Program-made: the position numbers and the translations under genes
In this document: one piece after another, positions 26,516 to 38,018 of the stretch
Numbering within the stretch: the first letter of the stretch is position 1
Layout of the letters: each line of letters starts with the position of its first letter
Notes under the pieces: generated by a model
Databases searched by the model: none
Told to the model about the DNA's origin: nothing
The model's input: the letters and a program-made list of their open reading frames with translations, nothing else
Assembly: GCF_947179165.1 (NCBI RefSeq)
Contig: NC_077238.1
Location: 45,004,793 to 45,068,792 of the forward strand
DNA: 64,000 nt
Reading direction: 5' to 3'
From: Solanum dulcamara
Lineage: Eukaryota > Streptophyta > Magnoliopsida > Solanales > Solanaceae

Positions 26516-27767
26516 AATATTAAATTAATAATGTATTTTAGAATCTTTTTATTCATTATTTAAGTTAATTTAACTATTTTTTTTTTGAAATACCGATCTA
26601 GTCTGTCCCGGTATCTATCGGATCGGGACATAAATTATAGAAATACCAATACCGGTCTAGTCCGGTTCGGGACGGAACCACCATTTTCATGGCTAGTTCC
26701 AATAAATATCAGTCTGATTGTCCCGGTTCTGGTACCGCTGCCACCCTTACCCGTAGTTTAAGCTTGACCCTTCAAGTAGCTTAGTGGATTCATTTAGGTA
26801 TGATGGAGTCTACCTTGGCAGTTAGTCTCCCCTTTTTTCTAGTGTAGGGTTAACATCGATATTCCATATTATAGCTCACATGTTTTAGGTCAGTTAATGG
26901 TTGCTCTCACAAAGTTAAAAAGTCTCTCTCACAATGTGTAAGGTATTTCTTGCTATGACTACTAATACCTCTCACACATATCCATGATCTCCCAAGGTTG
27001 AAGTTTTCCACACGAAGGTTTATGGTATATATCCTACTTTGATTCATGACTCTTACTATGATTATGATTTTCATTATGTCTCATGGCATTCTATAAGGAA
27101 AATGACTTCTTACATTGACTTATGATTATCACTATAGTGTTTATGTTTTCATGTGTCTCCATTATGGTTTCCAAATTGCATTGAGGTTGTTCATGAATTA
27201 CTATCATGCTTTAATGATTTACTTAGTATGTTTTTTAACTTGGTCAATTGCACATTATGATGTCATGCATTGCATTGCTCACATACTTAGTACATTCAAA
27301 GTACTATCACATAATCTTTTGCCTACATGATATCACCGTGTAGGAATCGACGTCCTTCTCGTTCTCCTCCACGTGGCTAGTTTTGGATTATTTAAAGGCT
27401 ACTCTTGGTGAGTTTTCATGTTTCAAGAACAATATTTCTTTTCTTTCTAGATTATGTTATGTTAAGACTTTTAGGTATCTTTCATGGTACTTCTTTTCTA
27501 TTTTTGTTGAGAGTGAGCTAGGAACATGTCTTAGCCCCCACCAAGTCTAAGACTAGAGGTATTGTTTGACAAATGTAATGTGAGTCTTCATAATAGATAT
27601 TTGATATGATGTTTTCCCATAGTCCCACTTTCCCTTTTTAAATTCCATATATCATTTAATTGTCATTACCTATGAAAGAAAAAATTAATGCTAAGAGTTT
27701 TGAATGAGGTATCTTTGGGTTTCTCATTCGCTATGTCACTTCTAGGCACTAGGCTTGGTTTGTGACA

Positions 27768-30700
27768 CTAACGCTAAGACTCAAAGAGGAGCTTCTAGTG
27801 GTCAAACTATCCCTAAATGCAAAAGGTGTGGGAAGAACCATTGAAGAGAGTGTTTGGAAGGTTGTAATGCATGCTTTGGGTGTGGCAAGATGGGTCGCCA
27901 AGTAAAAGAATGCTCTTCATTTGTGACTAGGGGTGGAGGTGTCATCCTCAGACTCAGACTACTACTTCCAAACGTCCGACTCAACATGGTATTATTTCAG
28001 GTTCTGGTGGTGGTCAATGCCAAACCAGGTTTATGCTCTACAAACTCATCATGAGTTGGAGATTTCTCCAATGTAGTGACTAGTATGTTATGAGTCTTTC
28101 AGTTTGATGTTTATGCATTGTTAGATCCGGGTGCTACTCTACCATTTGTTTCTCCTTATCTTGTTATGAAATTTGATGTTAGTCCCGAGATCATGTTAGA
28201 GCATTTTTCGGTCTATACTCTTGTTGGTGATTCAATTTTGCTAAAAGTCTATAGGAATTTCTCGTTCATAGTTCCCTTAAAATCACCTCAATTAATCTAG
28301 TAGAGCTTGATATGACGGATTTTGATGTTATTATTTGTATGAATTGGCTTCATACATGTTATGCTTCTATTGATTGTAGAATCTGTGTGGTTAAGTTTCA
28401 CTTTTCTAATGAGTCATTCCTAGAATGGAATGGTAGTAATTCCTTGTTTAAGGGCCAGTTCATCACGTGCCTTAAATCTAGGAAAATAATCTCTGAAGGT
28501 TTCATTTATCATCTAGTACAAGTTAGGGATACGAATTCCAAAGCTCCTACTCTTGAGTTAGTTTTGATTATTAATGATTTTCAGAAAATATTTCCTAATG
28601 ATCCCCCAAGTATCCCCTTCCCCCCCTAAAAGGGAGATAGACTTTGTATTGATCTTCTTCCCGGCACCTATCATATCTCTATTCCTCTTACCAAATGGTT
28701 TTGGCAGAACTTAAGGAGTAGGATCAGTTGAAAGATTTATTGGATAAGGGTTCATTAGACTGAGTATCTCTCCATGGGGTACCTCGGTTCTCTTTCTTAG
28801 AAAGAAGGATAGTTCTCTTCACATATGTATTGATTATTGGCAATTGAACAAAGTCACAATCAAGAACAAGTACCCCATTCCAATAATTGCTTACTTGCTT
28901 GGCCAACTTCAAGGAGCGAGTTATTTCTCAAAGATTGATCTTTGGTCGGGTTATAATCAACTTCAAGTAAGAGAATGTGACATTCTAAAGATGGCTTTCA
29001 AAACTCGGTATGGTGACTTTGAATTTTTTGTTATTTCTTTTGGACTAATGAATGCTCCTGCGGCTTTTATGGATTTGATGAACAGGTTGTTCAAGCAACA
29101 TTTGGATATGTTTATTATTGTGATCATCGATGATATATTGGTCTATTTTCGAAGTGAGGAGGAACATGCTGATCATTTGAGGATTGTCTTACAAGATCTC
29201 AAGGATCACCAATTATTTGCTATGTTTAGCAAGTGTATGTTTTAGTTGAGGTCAGTTTCTTTCCTTGGCCATATTATTTCTAGTGAAGGTATTATGGTTG
29301 ATCCTAAGAAAACCAAGGCAGTTAAGAATTGACCTATACCATTGTCTCCCTTTGATATTCGGAGTTTCTTAAACTTAGAAGGTTTGTGGAAGGATTTTCT
29401 TCCATTTCATTTCCCTTGAAAACTTTGACTCAAAAGAAGGTGAATTTCAAATGGTCCAAGGCATGTGAGAAGAGCTTTCAAGAGGTGCAAGATAGACTTA
29501 CTTCCACTTTGGTATTGACTTTACCGGAAGGGTCCAATGGTTTTGTTATGTATTGTGATGTTTCAAGGGTTGGTCTTGGTTGCACTTTGATGCAAAATAG
29601 TAAAGTGATAGCCTATGCCTCTAGCCAACTTAAGGTGCATGAAAAATACTATTCGACTCATGATTTGGAGTTAGGCGGTTGTGTTTGCTTTAAATATTTG
29701 GAGACACTACATCTGTAGTGTCCATGTTGATGTATTCGCTGACCACAAAAGTTTGCAATATGTGTTCAACCATAAGGATTTGAACCTTCGACAAAGGAGG
29801 TGGCTTGAGTTGTTGAAGGATTTTGATATGAGAATGTTGTACCATCCAGGTAAATCAAATGTGGTAACTGATGCTCTTAGTAAGTTGTCCATGAATAGTG
29901 TTGCTCACATTGGGGATGAAAAGAATGATTTAGTTCGTGATGTTCATAGACTATCTTGTTACGGTGTTCGCTTGGTTGATTTGAGGGATGGTGGTGTTGT
30001 TATCCAAAATGGTTCTAAATCATCTCTTATGGTGGATTTTAAGTAAAAGTAAGATAATGACCCAACAATTGTTGAATTGAAGAAAATGGAAAGCCATTGA
30101 AGATTTTTCCCAAGGAGGAGATGGTGTGCTTAGAAATCTAGATCGTGTATGTATTCCAAATGTTGATGTCTTGAGGGAAATGATATTGTTCGAAGATTAT
30201 AGTTTGCGGTATTATATTCAACCGGGTTTCACGAAGATTTATCGAGATTTGAGAGACGTTTATTGGTTGAAAGTAATGAACAAGGTTAGAATTGTCAACA
30301 AATGAAGGGTGAGCATCGAAAATCGAAAGGTTAAGCTCAAGACACTAAGATTCCTACTTAGAAATAGGAAGACTTGAATATGGATTTCATTACTGATTTG
30401 CTTTTTACCCATAGGAAATGATTTAATTTGAGTTGTTGTTGATTGAATGACTAAGTCAGTGCATTTTATTCCCATTAAGACTTCCTAATCAACTGTGGAT
30501 TATGCTAGACTTTACATTCGAGAGTTGGTTAAGATTTAAGGTGTTCCATTATCTATAATTTCAAACCGAGGTATTCAGTTCACTTCCTAATTTTCGAGGT
30601 ATTCCAAAAGGGTCTTGGTACTCAAGTTAAGCTTAGTATAACTTTTCATCTTCAGACCGATGGTTGAGCCGAACGTACTTTTCAAACTTTGGAGGATATG

Positions 30701-31673
30701 TTGAGAGCTTGTGTAATTGAGTTCAAAGGGAATTGGGATTATTACTTTCCATTGGTTGAGCTAGCCTATAACAACAATTATCATGCTAGCATCCAAATGA
30801 CTGCATTTGAGGCTTTATATGCTAGGAGGTGTAGATCTCTAATTGGACGTTTTGAGGTTGGGAGGTTGCTTTTATAGGATCCAAGTTGGTTTGTGAGGAT
30901 ATAGAGAAAGTTAGACTCATTAGATAAAGGTTGAAGATTGCCTAAAGCCAATAATAGTCCTATTTGGATGTAAGGAGAAGGAAGCTTGAATTTGAGGTTG
31001 ATGATTTGGTTTACTCGAAAATCTCACCCCATGAAGGGTGTGATACATTTTATCAAGAAAGTAAAGCTTAGTCCCTTATATGTAGGCCCATATCAGATTT
31101 GAAGCATTTTGGTAAGATGGAATATGAGTTTGATTTGCCTTCAGAGTTGGCATTGGTACATTCGGTGTTTCATTTTTCATTGTTAAAGAAGTGTGTTGGT
31201 GATCTTACCTCTATTTTGTCTTTAGACAGTGTTAGTGTGAATGAGATTATATCTTATGAAGAGTTTCCATATGAGATTCTTGATCGTCAATTCCGAAAGT
31301 TAAGAAACAAAGAAGTTGCATTTGTGCAGGTTCTTTGGAGGAACTAACTAGTTGAAGGTACTACATGGTAGGCAGAAGCTGATCTGATGGGTTTCTATCC
31401 TCATATATTTTCTTTCGTTCCAAATTGAGTCATTAAGTTCCTTCATGTTCACTCTTTTGAATTCATATATTTAAGTCATTCTCATGTTTTGGTATGCATG
31501 CATATTCATGAAATGAGTATTAAAATCATGTTTTAGGTTGGGGTTAGTTACTCCTTGGTTTCATGGATTTTGATGTATAATTGCATTCATGTTGGGCTGC
31601 TATGTCTCTTTATTACTTTATTCATGCTAGTTCGAGTTCCATTCGACGATGAGTGTCCCCAAGGGGAAGATAT
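27768..31673 (+). pseudogene. Chromovirus (Tekay/Del-type) gag end and pol: PR-RT-RH-IN-chromodomain, degraded
   Basis: A Ty3/gypsy polyprotein missing its 5' part. It starts exactly at the LTR C terminus. First a nucleocapsid knuckle with His changed to Arg (CFGCGKMGRQVKEC; CGC at 27896-27898). Then protease with DPGATLPF (28124 on). RT at 28844-29245 has KNKYPIP, the [13 protein letters not shown] block and IIDDILVY at the catalytic site. RNase H lies at about 29386-29890. Integrase shows ISNRGIQF near 30563, with Asn where the catalytic Asp is expected, and the block VELAYNNNYHASI. A chromodomain (YEEFPYEILDRQF, LRNKEVAFVQVLWRN) covers 31237-31400. Many stops and frameshifts are present. 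The polypurine tract AAGGGGAAGA (31661-31670) precedes the 3' LTR. Confidence 0.85.
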
Positions 31674-32640
31674 TGTAAGAACCCAAAATTTGGAAAGTTA
31701 AAAAAAAAAAAGGAAAACCTTAGAAAAAGCTTATGGTGCAGCATTACGACAAGGTGAGTTATATGAAAGGTCCTACGGTCCGTATAAGGTCCCATGGGTC
31801 GTAGACCTAACCGTAGGAAAGCTTCAAGAAGAGGCTTCAAGGGAAGGGTTATACGGACCCTTCTACGGACTGTCAAAGGAACCATATCCTTAAAGGGTTC
31901 CATAGAAATAGGCTTGGGAGGTGGAAATTGAGAAAATATCCCATGAAGGGGACTATGACCCATAGACATGAACACGAACCATATAGAGGTCTGTGTAAGT
32001 CGACCCCCAGGACTTTAAATAAATCACTCTTCACGGAATACCTTCACGACCTGTGAAGGTATTGACAACCCGAAAAGCCTCCCGTATAATCCATCCCCTA
32101 GTACACAAAGTTCCACACTCTTCCCATAGAATCTTATACGGTTCATAGAAGTTTATACAGACCGTATAAATGGGTTGTTAAGTCGACCTGTCAGTCTTTT
32201 TCTAGGGGTGTTTGGGTCTTTTCCAATTATTGTAATTCCTATACTTGGACTTTTTAGAGTGTATTCCTAAACTATAATTGATTCCCAACCCTCTATTAAC
32301 CCTCACACTCTAAATTATTCTCCCAACCAAAATTGCTCTCTCTAAAAGAATTCTCCCAAAGGTTCTTCTTCAAGATAAAGTTAGGGTTCCAAAGTTCAAG
32401 TACCTCAATCACCATTATTGTTAAAGATTTTACTCCATATATGTGGAAATTTATTAATAGATACCATTCATCCATTGGGTCCCAAAAGAATCTCAAGTCT
32501 CTAATTTAATTTAACCCAATTCCAAGGGGTTTCATATCAATTCTTCATGGGTCCTTTCTATATTGATTCAATTTCACCCAATACCAACCACTCTCTTCTT
32601 CTTTAACAAATCTTTCATAAACTAAGCATACCCCCAACAT
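31674..32640 (+). repeat. Partial 3' LTR of the chromovirus at 27768-31673
   Basis: Starts TGTAAGAACCC directly after the polypurine tract. It is unrelated to LTRs A-C over most of its length. The first 500 bases carry repeated TACGG/CCGTA dyads. It breaks off near 32640, where minus-strand gag sequence begins; the right limit is approximate. Confidence 0.75.
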
Positions 32641-32644
32641 TTTC

Positions 32645-33655
32645 AAAAATTTTATCAACCAGTGATATGTTGGCAGACCACTTGGCGAATAGATCAACAA
32701 ACTTCTTAAATTGGTTTTCCATCTTTTTCTTCAATGGCCTTTAAGGATAAGAAGGGGAGGGGGTACTTGGGAACATTGTCCTTGGAAGATTAATCCCCTT
32801 TTGTTTCCTCTACTTTAATCACCACATTAGGAGGTTCATCCTGTCATTCTCTTCATCAACAATCAGATTCTTGTCATTTACCACGTCCTCATCAACAACA
32901 ATTCTTATTGATGCACTAGGCTTCACCCCATCATCAACTTTCTTACTTACCACTTTTTTAGGCATAACCTTTGTATCATCAAGCACCTTATCATTCCTTT
33001 GACTATTACCATAAAATGGCCATAATTTTTTGGATTCGAGAGAGTGTCACTTGAAAGTGTACCTTTGAATCTTTGGTTGATTTGAGCCGATTGATGATTT
33101 TAATTGGGTCTCCAAGAATTTAATTGAAGCAGAATGCAAGTTAACAGTTTGAGTTAAGTTGTACACATCACTCTTAAGTTTTTTAACTCTATTATCCATA
33201 TATTCGATCCTCTTGAGAACTCCGTTCAATATCTCCTCAATCTTCAAACTAGTCAGGTAACTCACACTTGCTTGGTTGTGAGGAGCATTAGATTTCTGTG
33301 GAGGCACATACGGGTTCAAAATTTGATTATTATATTTATCATCCCCTCTTGAATGATCTCGCTTGTGCCATTATCCGTCTTGATATCTCCATGGACCATC
33401 TTGATCTCTCCAACCATGGTTCTTCTCTCAAGGATGTCAAGGACCTTGATTGGTATGATCAAATGACATTCACACTTTTTGTTCTGGCTCTTAACATGTG
33501 CTTAGCTAAGAGCTTTACATTAGTCATCATCTTAGTCATTTGTTCATCTAGCTCTTCTTCCTTCTTTCTCATCTCATTTTCATGGTTGAAGATGCCACAC
33601 TCAATGACCTTTAATTATTCCTTATATTCTAAGCCATATTAGTTCTCGCCATTTG
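32645..33655 (-). pseudogene. Fragment of another gypsy gag, minus strand
   Basis: Read on minus, the fragment begins MARTNMA near 33645, then stops. A coiled-coil-like part follows at 33047-33319 (IEEILNGVLKRIEYMD, LKSDVYNLTQTVN, SASIKFLETQL). This arrangement is familiar from gag proteins of Solanaceae Ty3/gypsy elements. No knuckle or pol follows. Only a fragment in the opposite orientation to its neighbours remains. Confidence 0.6.
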
Positions 33656-33679
33656 ATCAAGGTTATTTCCTTCCTTTGG

Positions 33680-35066
33680 TATGTTTCCGTAAAGCTTAGA
33701 GGCAATATGAGAAGGTGTTGTTATCATTGTTGTACTCATAAGAAAGATTGCTGGTTGTTGGATGCTTGAGTAGTTGTAATCCTTCCTTTTAGGGATTCAT
33801 ATTCTGTTAGTAGTAGCCCTATGTTGGGCATGATTTAGAGATTATTTGTATAGGTTACTTATAGCTTAATTACTGGCCTTTAGACTATTGAATTTTTATT
33901 GTTTCCCTTGGTGCTATTGTGGTTAACTGCAGGAATGTGATCATTGCCTAAAAGGGCTATGTGTTGCGTACAAAGTTATCTTGTTGCCTAAGAGGACTAT
34001 GAGTTGCCTACAGGACTATATTGATGCCTGAGAAGGTCATATGTTGCCTACGGGGCTATACTGTTGCCAAGAGGGCTATGAATTGACTATGAGGTTATAT
34101 TGATGCTGAAACGGGCTATGTGCAACATACGAGGCTATATTATAGCATAACGGGCTGTATGACTGCCTACGGGGCTAGGGGACTATCGAAAGGGGTATAT
34201 AGACTGAATTGGAACCTTCTAGGCTTGGGGGCCTAGGTAGGTGGTCTTGGTTGTTGTTTGTACCTGCTGAGCTTATGGGGTTTTAGTCAGGTTGTTGTTT
34301 GATTAATTTTGGTATGTTTAGACTCTGAAGTAGGTTAGTACACTTATCTTAATCTTGATTTATCTTAATCTTGATTCATTTATCTGATTACTCTTAGTAT
34401 ATTATGATACCTGCTCATAGTTTATCGCCTTTCATACTCGATAATTATTTCGTACTGATGCCCCATTGCCTGGGGGCACTACATTTATGACTATAGGTCC
34501 CAACAGACGACCAAATCGACCCCCTCAGTAGCAGGGTTGAATTCTAGCAAGTTGGCTAGCCTCTTTCTTTCGGAGCTTCAAAAGTTTTGAGTTTTATTAG
34601 CTTTTATTGTATATATTCTATTTGGGTAGGCCGAGGCCCTGTCCCATCAAGATTTACTACTCGTAGAGGCTTGTAGAATAGTGTGTGGGTTGCATAGCTA
34701 TGTTATATCCACGTTGGTCTAGTTTGTTGGGTTGTTGAGGCTTGTTAGTTGTTTGATCTATTGCCCTTATATATACTTGCTTTTAGTTTCAGTATCGACA
34801 TCATGGTGGCCTCGATGACCCAATTAGGACTTTTGTGTTAAGTTTCCATTACTTTATATGAATTTTTGGGAGAAGCTGTTTCGTTTATAGGGTTGTTGAC
34901 AGGGGTCTTGCCGGCCGAGGGCATGATTTAAGCAGAGATATACCTTTTTGTTTTCTTGATTGGGGATTGCTGACATGCTCTAGTAGCAAATGGTTCAGCA
35001 GGGCCGGCTCGGGCCTGAGTTTTGACATTAGGTGTCAGTTGCGCCCCTTGATTTTGGGGCATGACA
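33680..35066 (+). repeat. LTR (or 3' LTR part) of a further gypsy family
   Basis: Recognisable LTR text includes CCCCATTGCCTGGGGGCACT near 34460, GAGGCCCTGTCCCATCA near 34632 and TAGAGGCTTGTAGA. The right end is GGGGCATGACA at 35066, a normal LTR terminus. No PBS follows, so it is a solo or 3' LTR. The left limit is a guess. Confidence 0.6.
33943..34185 (+). repeat. 40-bp minisatellite (about six units) made of 20-bp half-units
   Basis: Units start at about 33943, 33983, 34023, 34063, 34102 and 34142. Each 40-bp unit is two 20-bp versions of GTTGCCTACGGGGCTATATT, so the original period was 20 bp. It lies inside an LTR. Confidence 0.85.
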
Positions 35067-36383
35067 ACTTAACATGAAAATATTTGCCGATATAAGTGTA
35101 AGTATTTTTAGCATTGTTCTTGACATTTTGAGGTAAGTGTTTAGTGTTTTTAGTACTACTATTTTTTCTATCACTGGCTCATTGTAGTTAACATAATGAA
35201 AAGAAATCATCTTTTCTTGTAAAGTGCGTTCATCAAAAAAGAAGATACCGTAGAGATTAGTCGATACAACACTCGTCAATCGTCTGATAATTGATGATTC
35301 GTTATCGAACCAACCAATATCTTATAGATTGACTAGTGAATTGATATAATTAAAAATTTTATAATCGATAAGTTAAATCATTAAGCAAAATTATCCGTAT
35401 GATACACCCAATAATCAACCCTAATTAGAAGGATGTCATTTATAAATAAAAAGGCCGACAAATAATAGTCAACAATATTACATAATTAATAACTATAAAA
35501 TTTGATAGAATTTTGCACAATAAACAAAAGCTTTATATATAAATCATGATAGATTTATACTATTCATTCAGATGTATATTAGATGACGTTTTTAGTTTGT
35601 ACTCATCATATAAGAAATTCATTTACACGTAAGAGATAAATGTATTTTCACTAACACTACTTCTAATTAAATTGTACCTATTTAATATGAATTTGTAGTC
35701 ATTTTAAAATGAAAGTATCTGAATAAAATAATTTTTTTATTTTCTTTTGATATTATCTTTATCATTAAATAACTTGAATAGAATATTGGATATAAAATTT
35801 AAATTGTTCAAAATATAATAAATAAAATTAATTTAGTAAAATAAATATTCAGAAATGTCTTTTTTTAAGGGGGATATTAACTCAACAATGCCAAATAAAA
35901 TATAATGGAGGAGTAATCATTAGACAAAAGACAATCCAGTGACTATTGAAAACTCAAAAATTACTTGCAATTGAAGGCCCACAAGCTCAGGTGTACATGC
36001 ATCTATTATTTTTTCAGAATAAAAATTGCCTTCAAACTTTGAAATATTTACCAAAAACACAGGTGAGTAATAATGAAATTGAAAAAAAATCAGGGGCATA
36101 AATAAAACATGAAAAAAATGATAATTTAGTTATGCATGACGAAATAAGCAAAGGGTAATTTTGTTAAGACAATCAAAATTTCACAACATCAGTTTACAGA
36201 GTGATTTCTTTACCAATCATTAAATTACCTTTGAAATGCCAAAGCAGGCATGTTGACCTGCAACCTAAGTAGGCACATGTAAACCCATCTTATTAGATAG
36301 TAGTAATATAAGTAAATTACAACTACTTTAAAAAGAACTCTCTCTCTAATCTCTCAAACCCTGCAACCTAATCCTTGTCGCCA
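35067..36383. other. AT-rich intergenic stretch, nothing recognised
   Basis: No coding frame with known motifs, no LTR end and no inverted repeat was identified on either strand. It may be old unique sequence or decayed repeats. Confidence 0.5.
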
Positions 36384-37850
36384 ATGGCCAATTACGCCGG
36401 TAGACAACCGCCACCATTGCTACTAAATCAATACCCCCCTCTCCCTCATATGAATTCAATGATGCAGCCACTAACGAAAAAAGATGGAACAGACTCTAGA
36501 GACTTTCTATTGAGGTTTCCTTAAACATATTCAACCAAAGGATCAACTTTATTAATGAAGAATCACATATAGTCCAAAAATGATCAGAGATACGATATTT
36601 AATAGTTCAATAAAACCTTTAATACATAGTACTAGAAAAGATTTCAAATAACTAATCAAACATACATGAACTTCACAAAATATTACTTAGTCAGTGTGGC
36701 ATCACATGTGAGTGTAGTATTGGACTGATTGAGAATAAACATACCCTAATAAAACTTACTCTACTTGAGGATTACATAAGAATGTTATCAACCCTGCATA
36801 TTACTTGAAGTTTCAAAATAGTTTCTTGAAAATGAGACCTCTCAAGTGGGATCTGTGGTTCAAATATGACGAACAAACTTCTATTACAATAACCTCAATT
36901 AGTTTCCAGATCTACCATCAACTTTTTCTCAAAGAAAGTAATATTCTTGCTAGCCTTTATTATTGGGAAAATTTTGTTACTAGACATGACTACCAAGAAT
37001 CAAACTAGACCAAAATGTGCCAATTCCAAAATTGAAGCAGATTTGTTGTCAGGTATGCCCAAATCAAAATCAGTGAGGAAATATTATACCACGTGAGAGT
37101 TGATTTCTAAATGAATTCGTATCAAGATTGATTTCTACCCTAAATACTACTAAGAGTTTCTTTTATAGGAACACTCAGATAGGGAGTTTTGATTCATCTA
37201 TCTGAAGCTAGAACATTTTATTCAGATACTCCTACCATAGCAAAAGCAGGCTATGGGCACAACACATACCATAAAATTTTTGAGTAGTTGCAAGATAATT
37301 GAAAATTTAAATAGGAAGCAAGAGTTGATGCAGAGAAGAAGTAAGTACAAAAACAATAGAAAAGGTAGATTGTTCAAAAATAATAAATCAAAAGAAGAGA
37401 GAAATAAGGTAATGAATTTGACAACAATCAACAAATTTCCAGCATTAGAAGAAGAAAGAGAAGAAGGTGTCAAAAACAATTTTGACGATGTGATAGGTCT
37501 GAATAGTAGTGAAGTATCACTGGTACAAAATTAGAAAAATCATCAAAAAGAGGGTGAAACAACAAGAGAATGGATGACTAGAGCTTTTGCCAAATGAGAG
37601 AAGCTGACCCAAAAACAACAGGAGAAAAACATTCAAATAGAAGGTTTCAACAATACTAATCAGGAGATAGAAAAGACTCAATAACCTAAAAAATAAAAAA
37701 ATAATAAAAAAAGCAACAATTACATGACAAAAAAAGTGTAAAATGAGCCAAAGTTGACACAATCTGTAGAAGAAACAATAGTGGAACAAGGTATAAGGAT
37801 TCAAGAGGAGGATTCTGAAGCTGACAGTGGAAGACAAGATGATACTATTG
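36384..37850 (+). pseudogene. Orphan LINE ORF1-like pseudogene (DUF4283 type), plus strand
   Basis: The start ATG at 36384 opens a proline-rich N terminus (NYAGRQPPPLLLNQYPP), then a stop. Across frames the DUF4283 block is readable: EDYIRMLS, a frameshift near 36790, then KFQNSFLKMRPLKWDLWFK (36808 on). A Lys/Arg-rich part follows, with TTINKFPALEEE near 37426, a phrase shared with Solanaceae LINE ORF1 proteins, and EWMTRAFAK near 37570. No endonuclease or RT follows, because LTR sequence starts at 37849. It is a 5' fragment of a LINE different from the one at 320-9835, and in the opposite orientation. Confidence 0.7.
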
Positions 37851-38018
37851 GGTAATATTTCGGGCGTTTGAAGATTGGAATGTGATATAATAAGGTTAAG
37901 CATCCTAAAAATGGTCTCGGTGGATTTTTATGACCCATTTATCAAAAGATAATATTTTTCAAGAAATTACACAAAACAGTAGGGCGCGCGGCAAGTCCAT
38001 GTCACGGACTTCCTCTTG
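37849..38018 (+). repeat. 5' LTR remnant fused to protease
   Basis: TGGGTAATATTTCGGGCG opens the remnant. Its AAATTACACAAAACAGTAGGG matches the LTR at 41350 onward (AAATTGCACAAACCAGTAGGG). After about 170 bases the LTR stops and protease sequence starts. The rest of the LTR, PBS, gag and the front of protease are deleted. Confidence 0.75.

Noticed and set aside
37222..37903. Minus-strand Leu/Phe-rich frames at 37222-37479 and 37517-37903
   Set aside because: They are opposite the Lys-rich part of the LINE ORF1 pseudogene; no membrane-protein family recognised.
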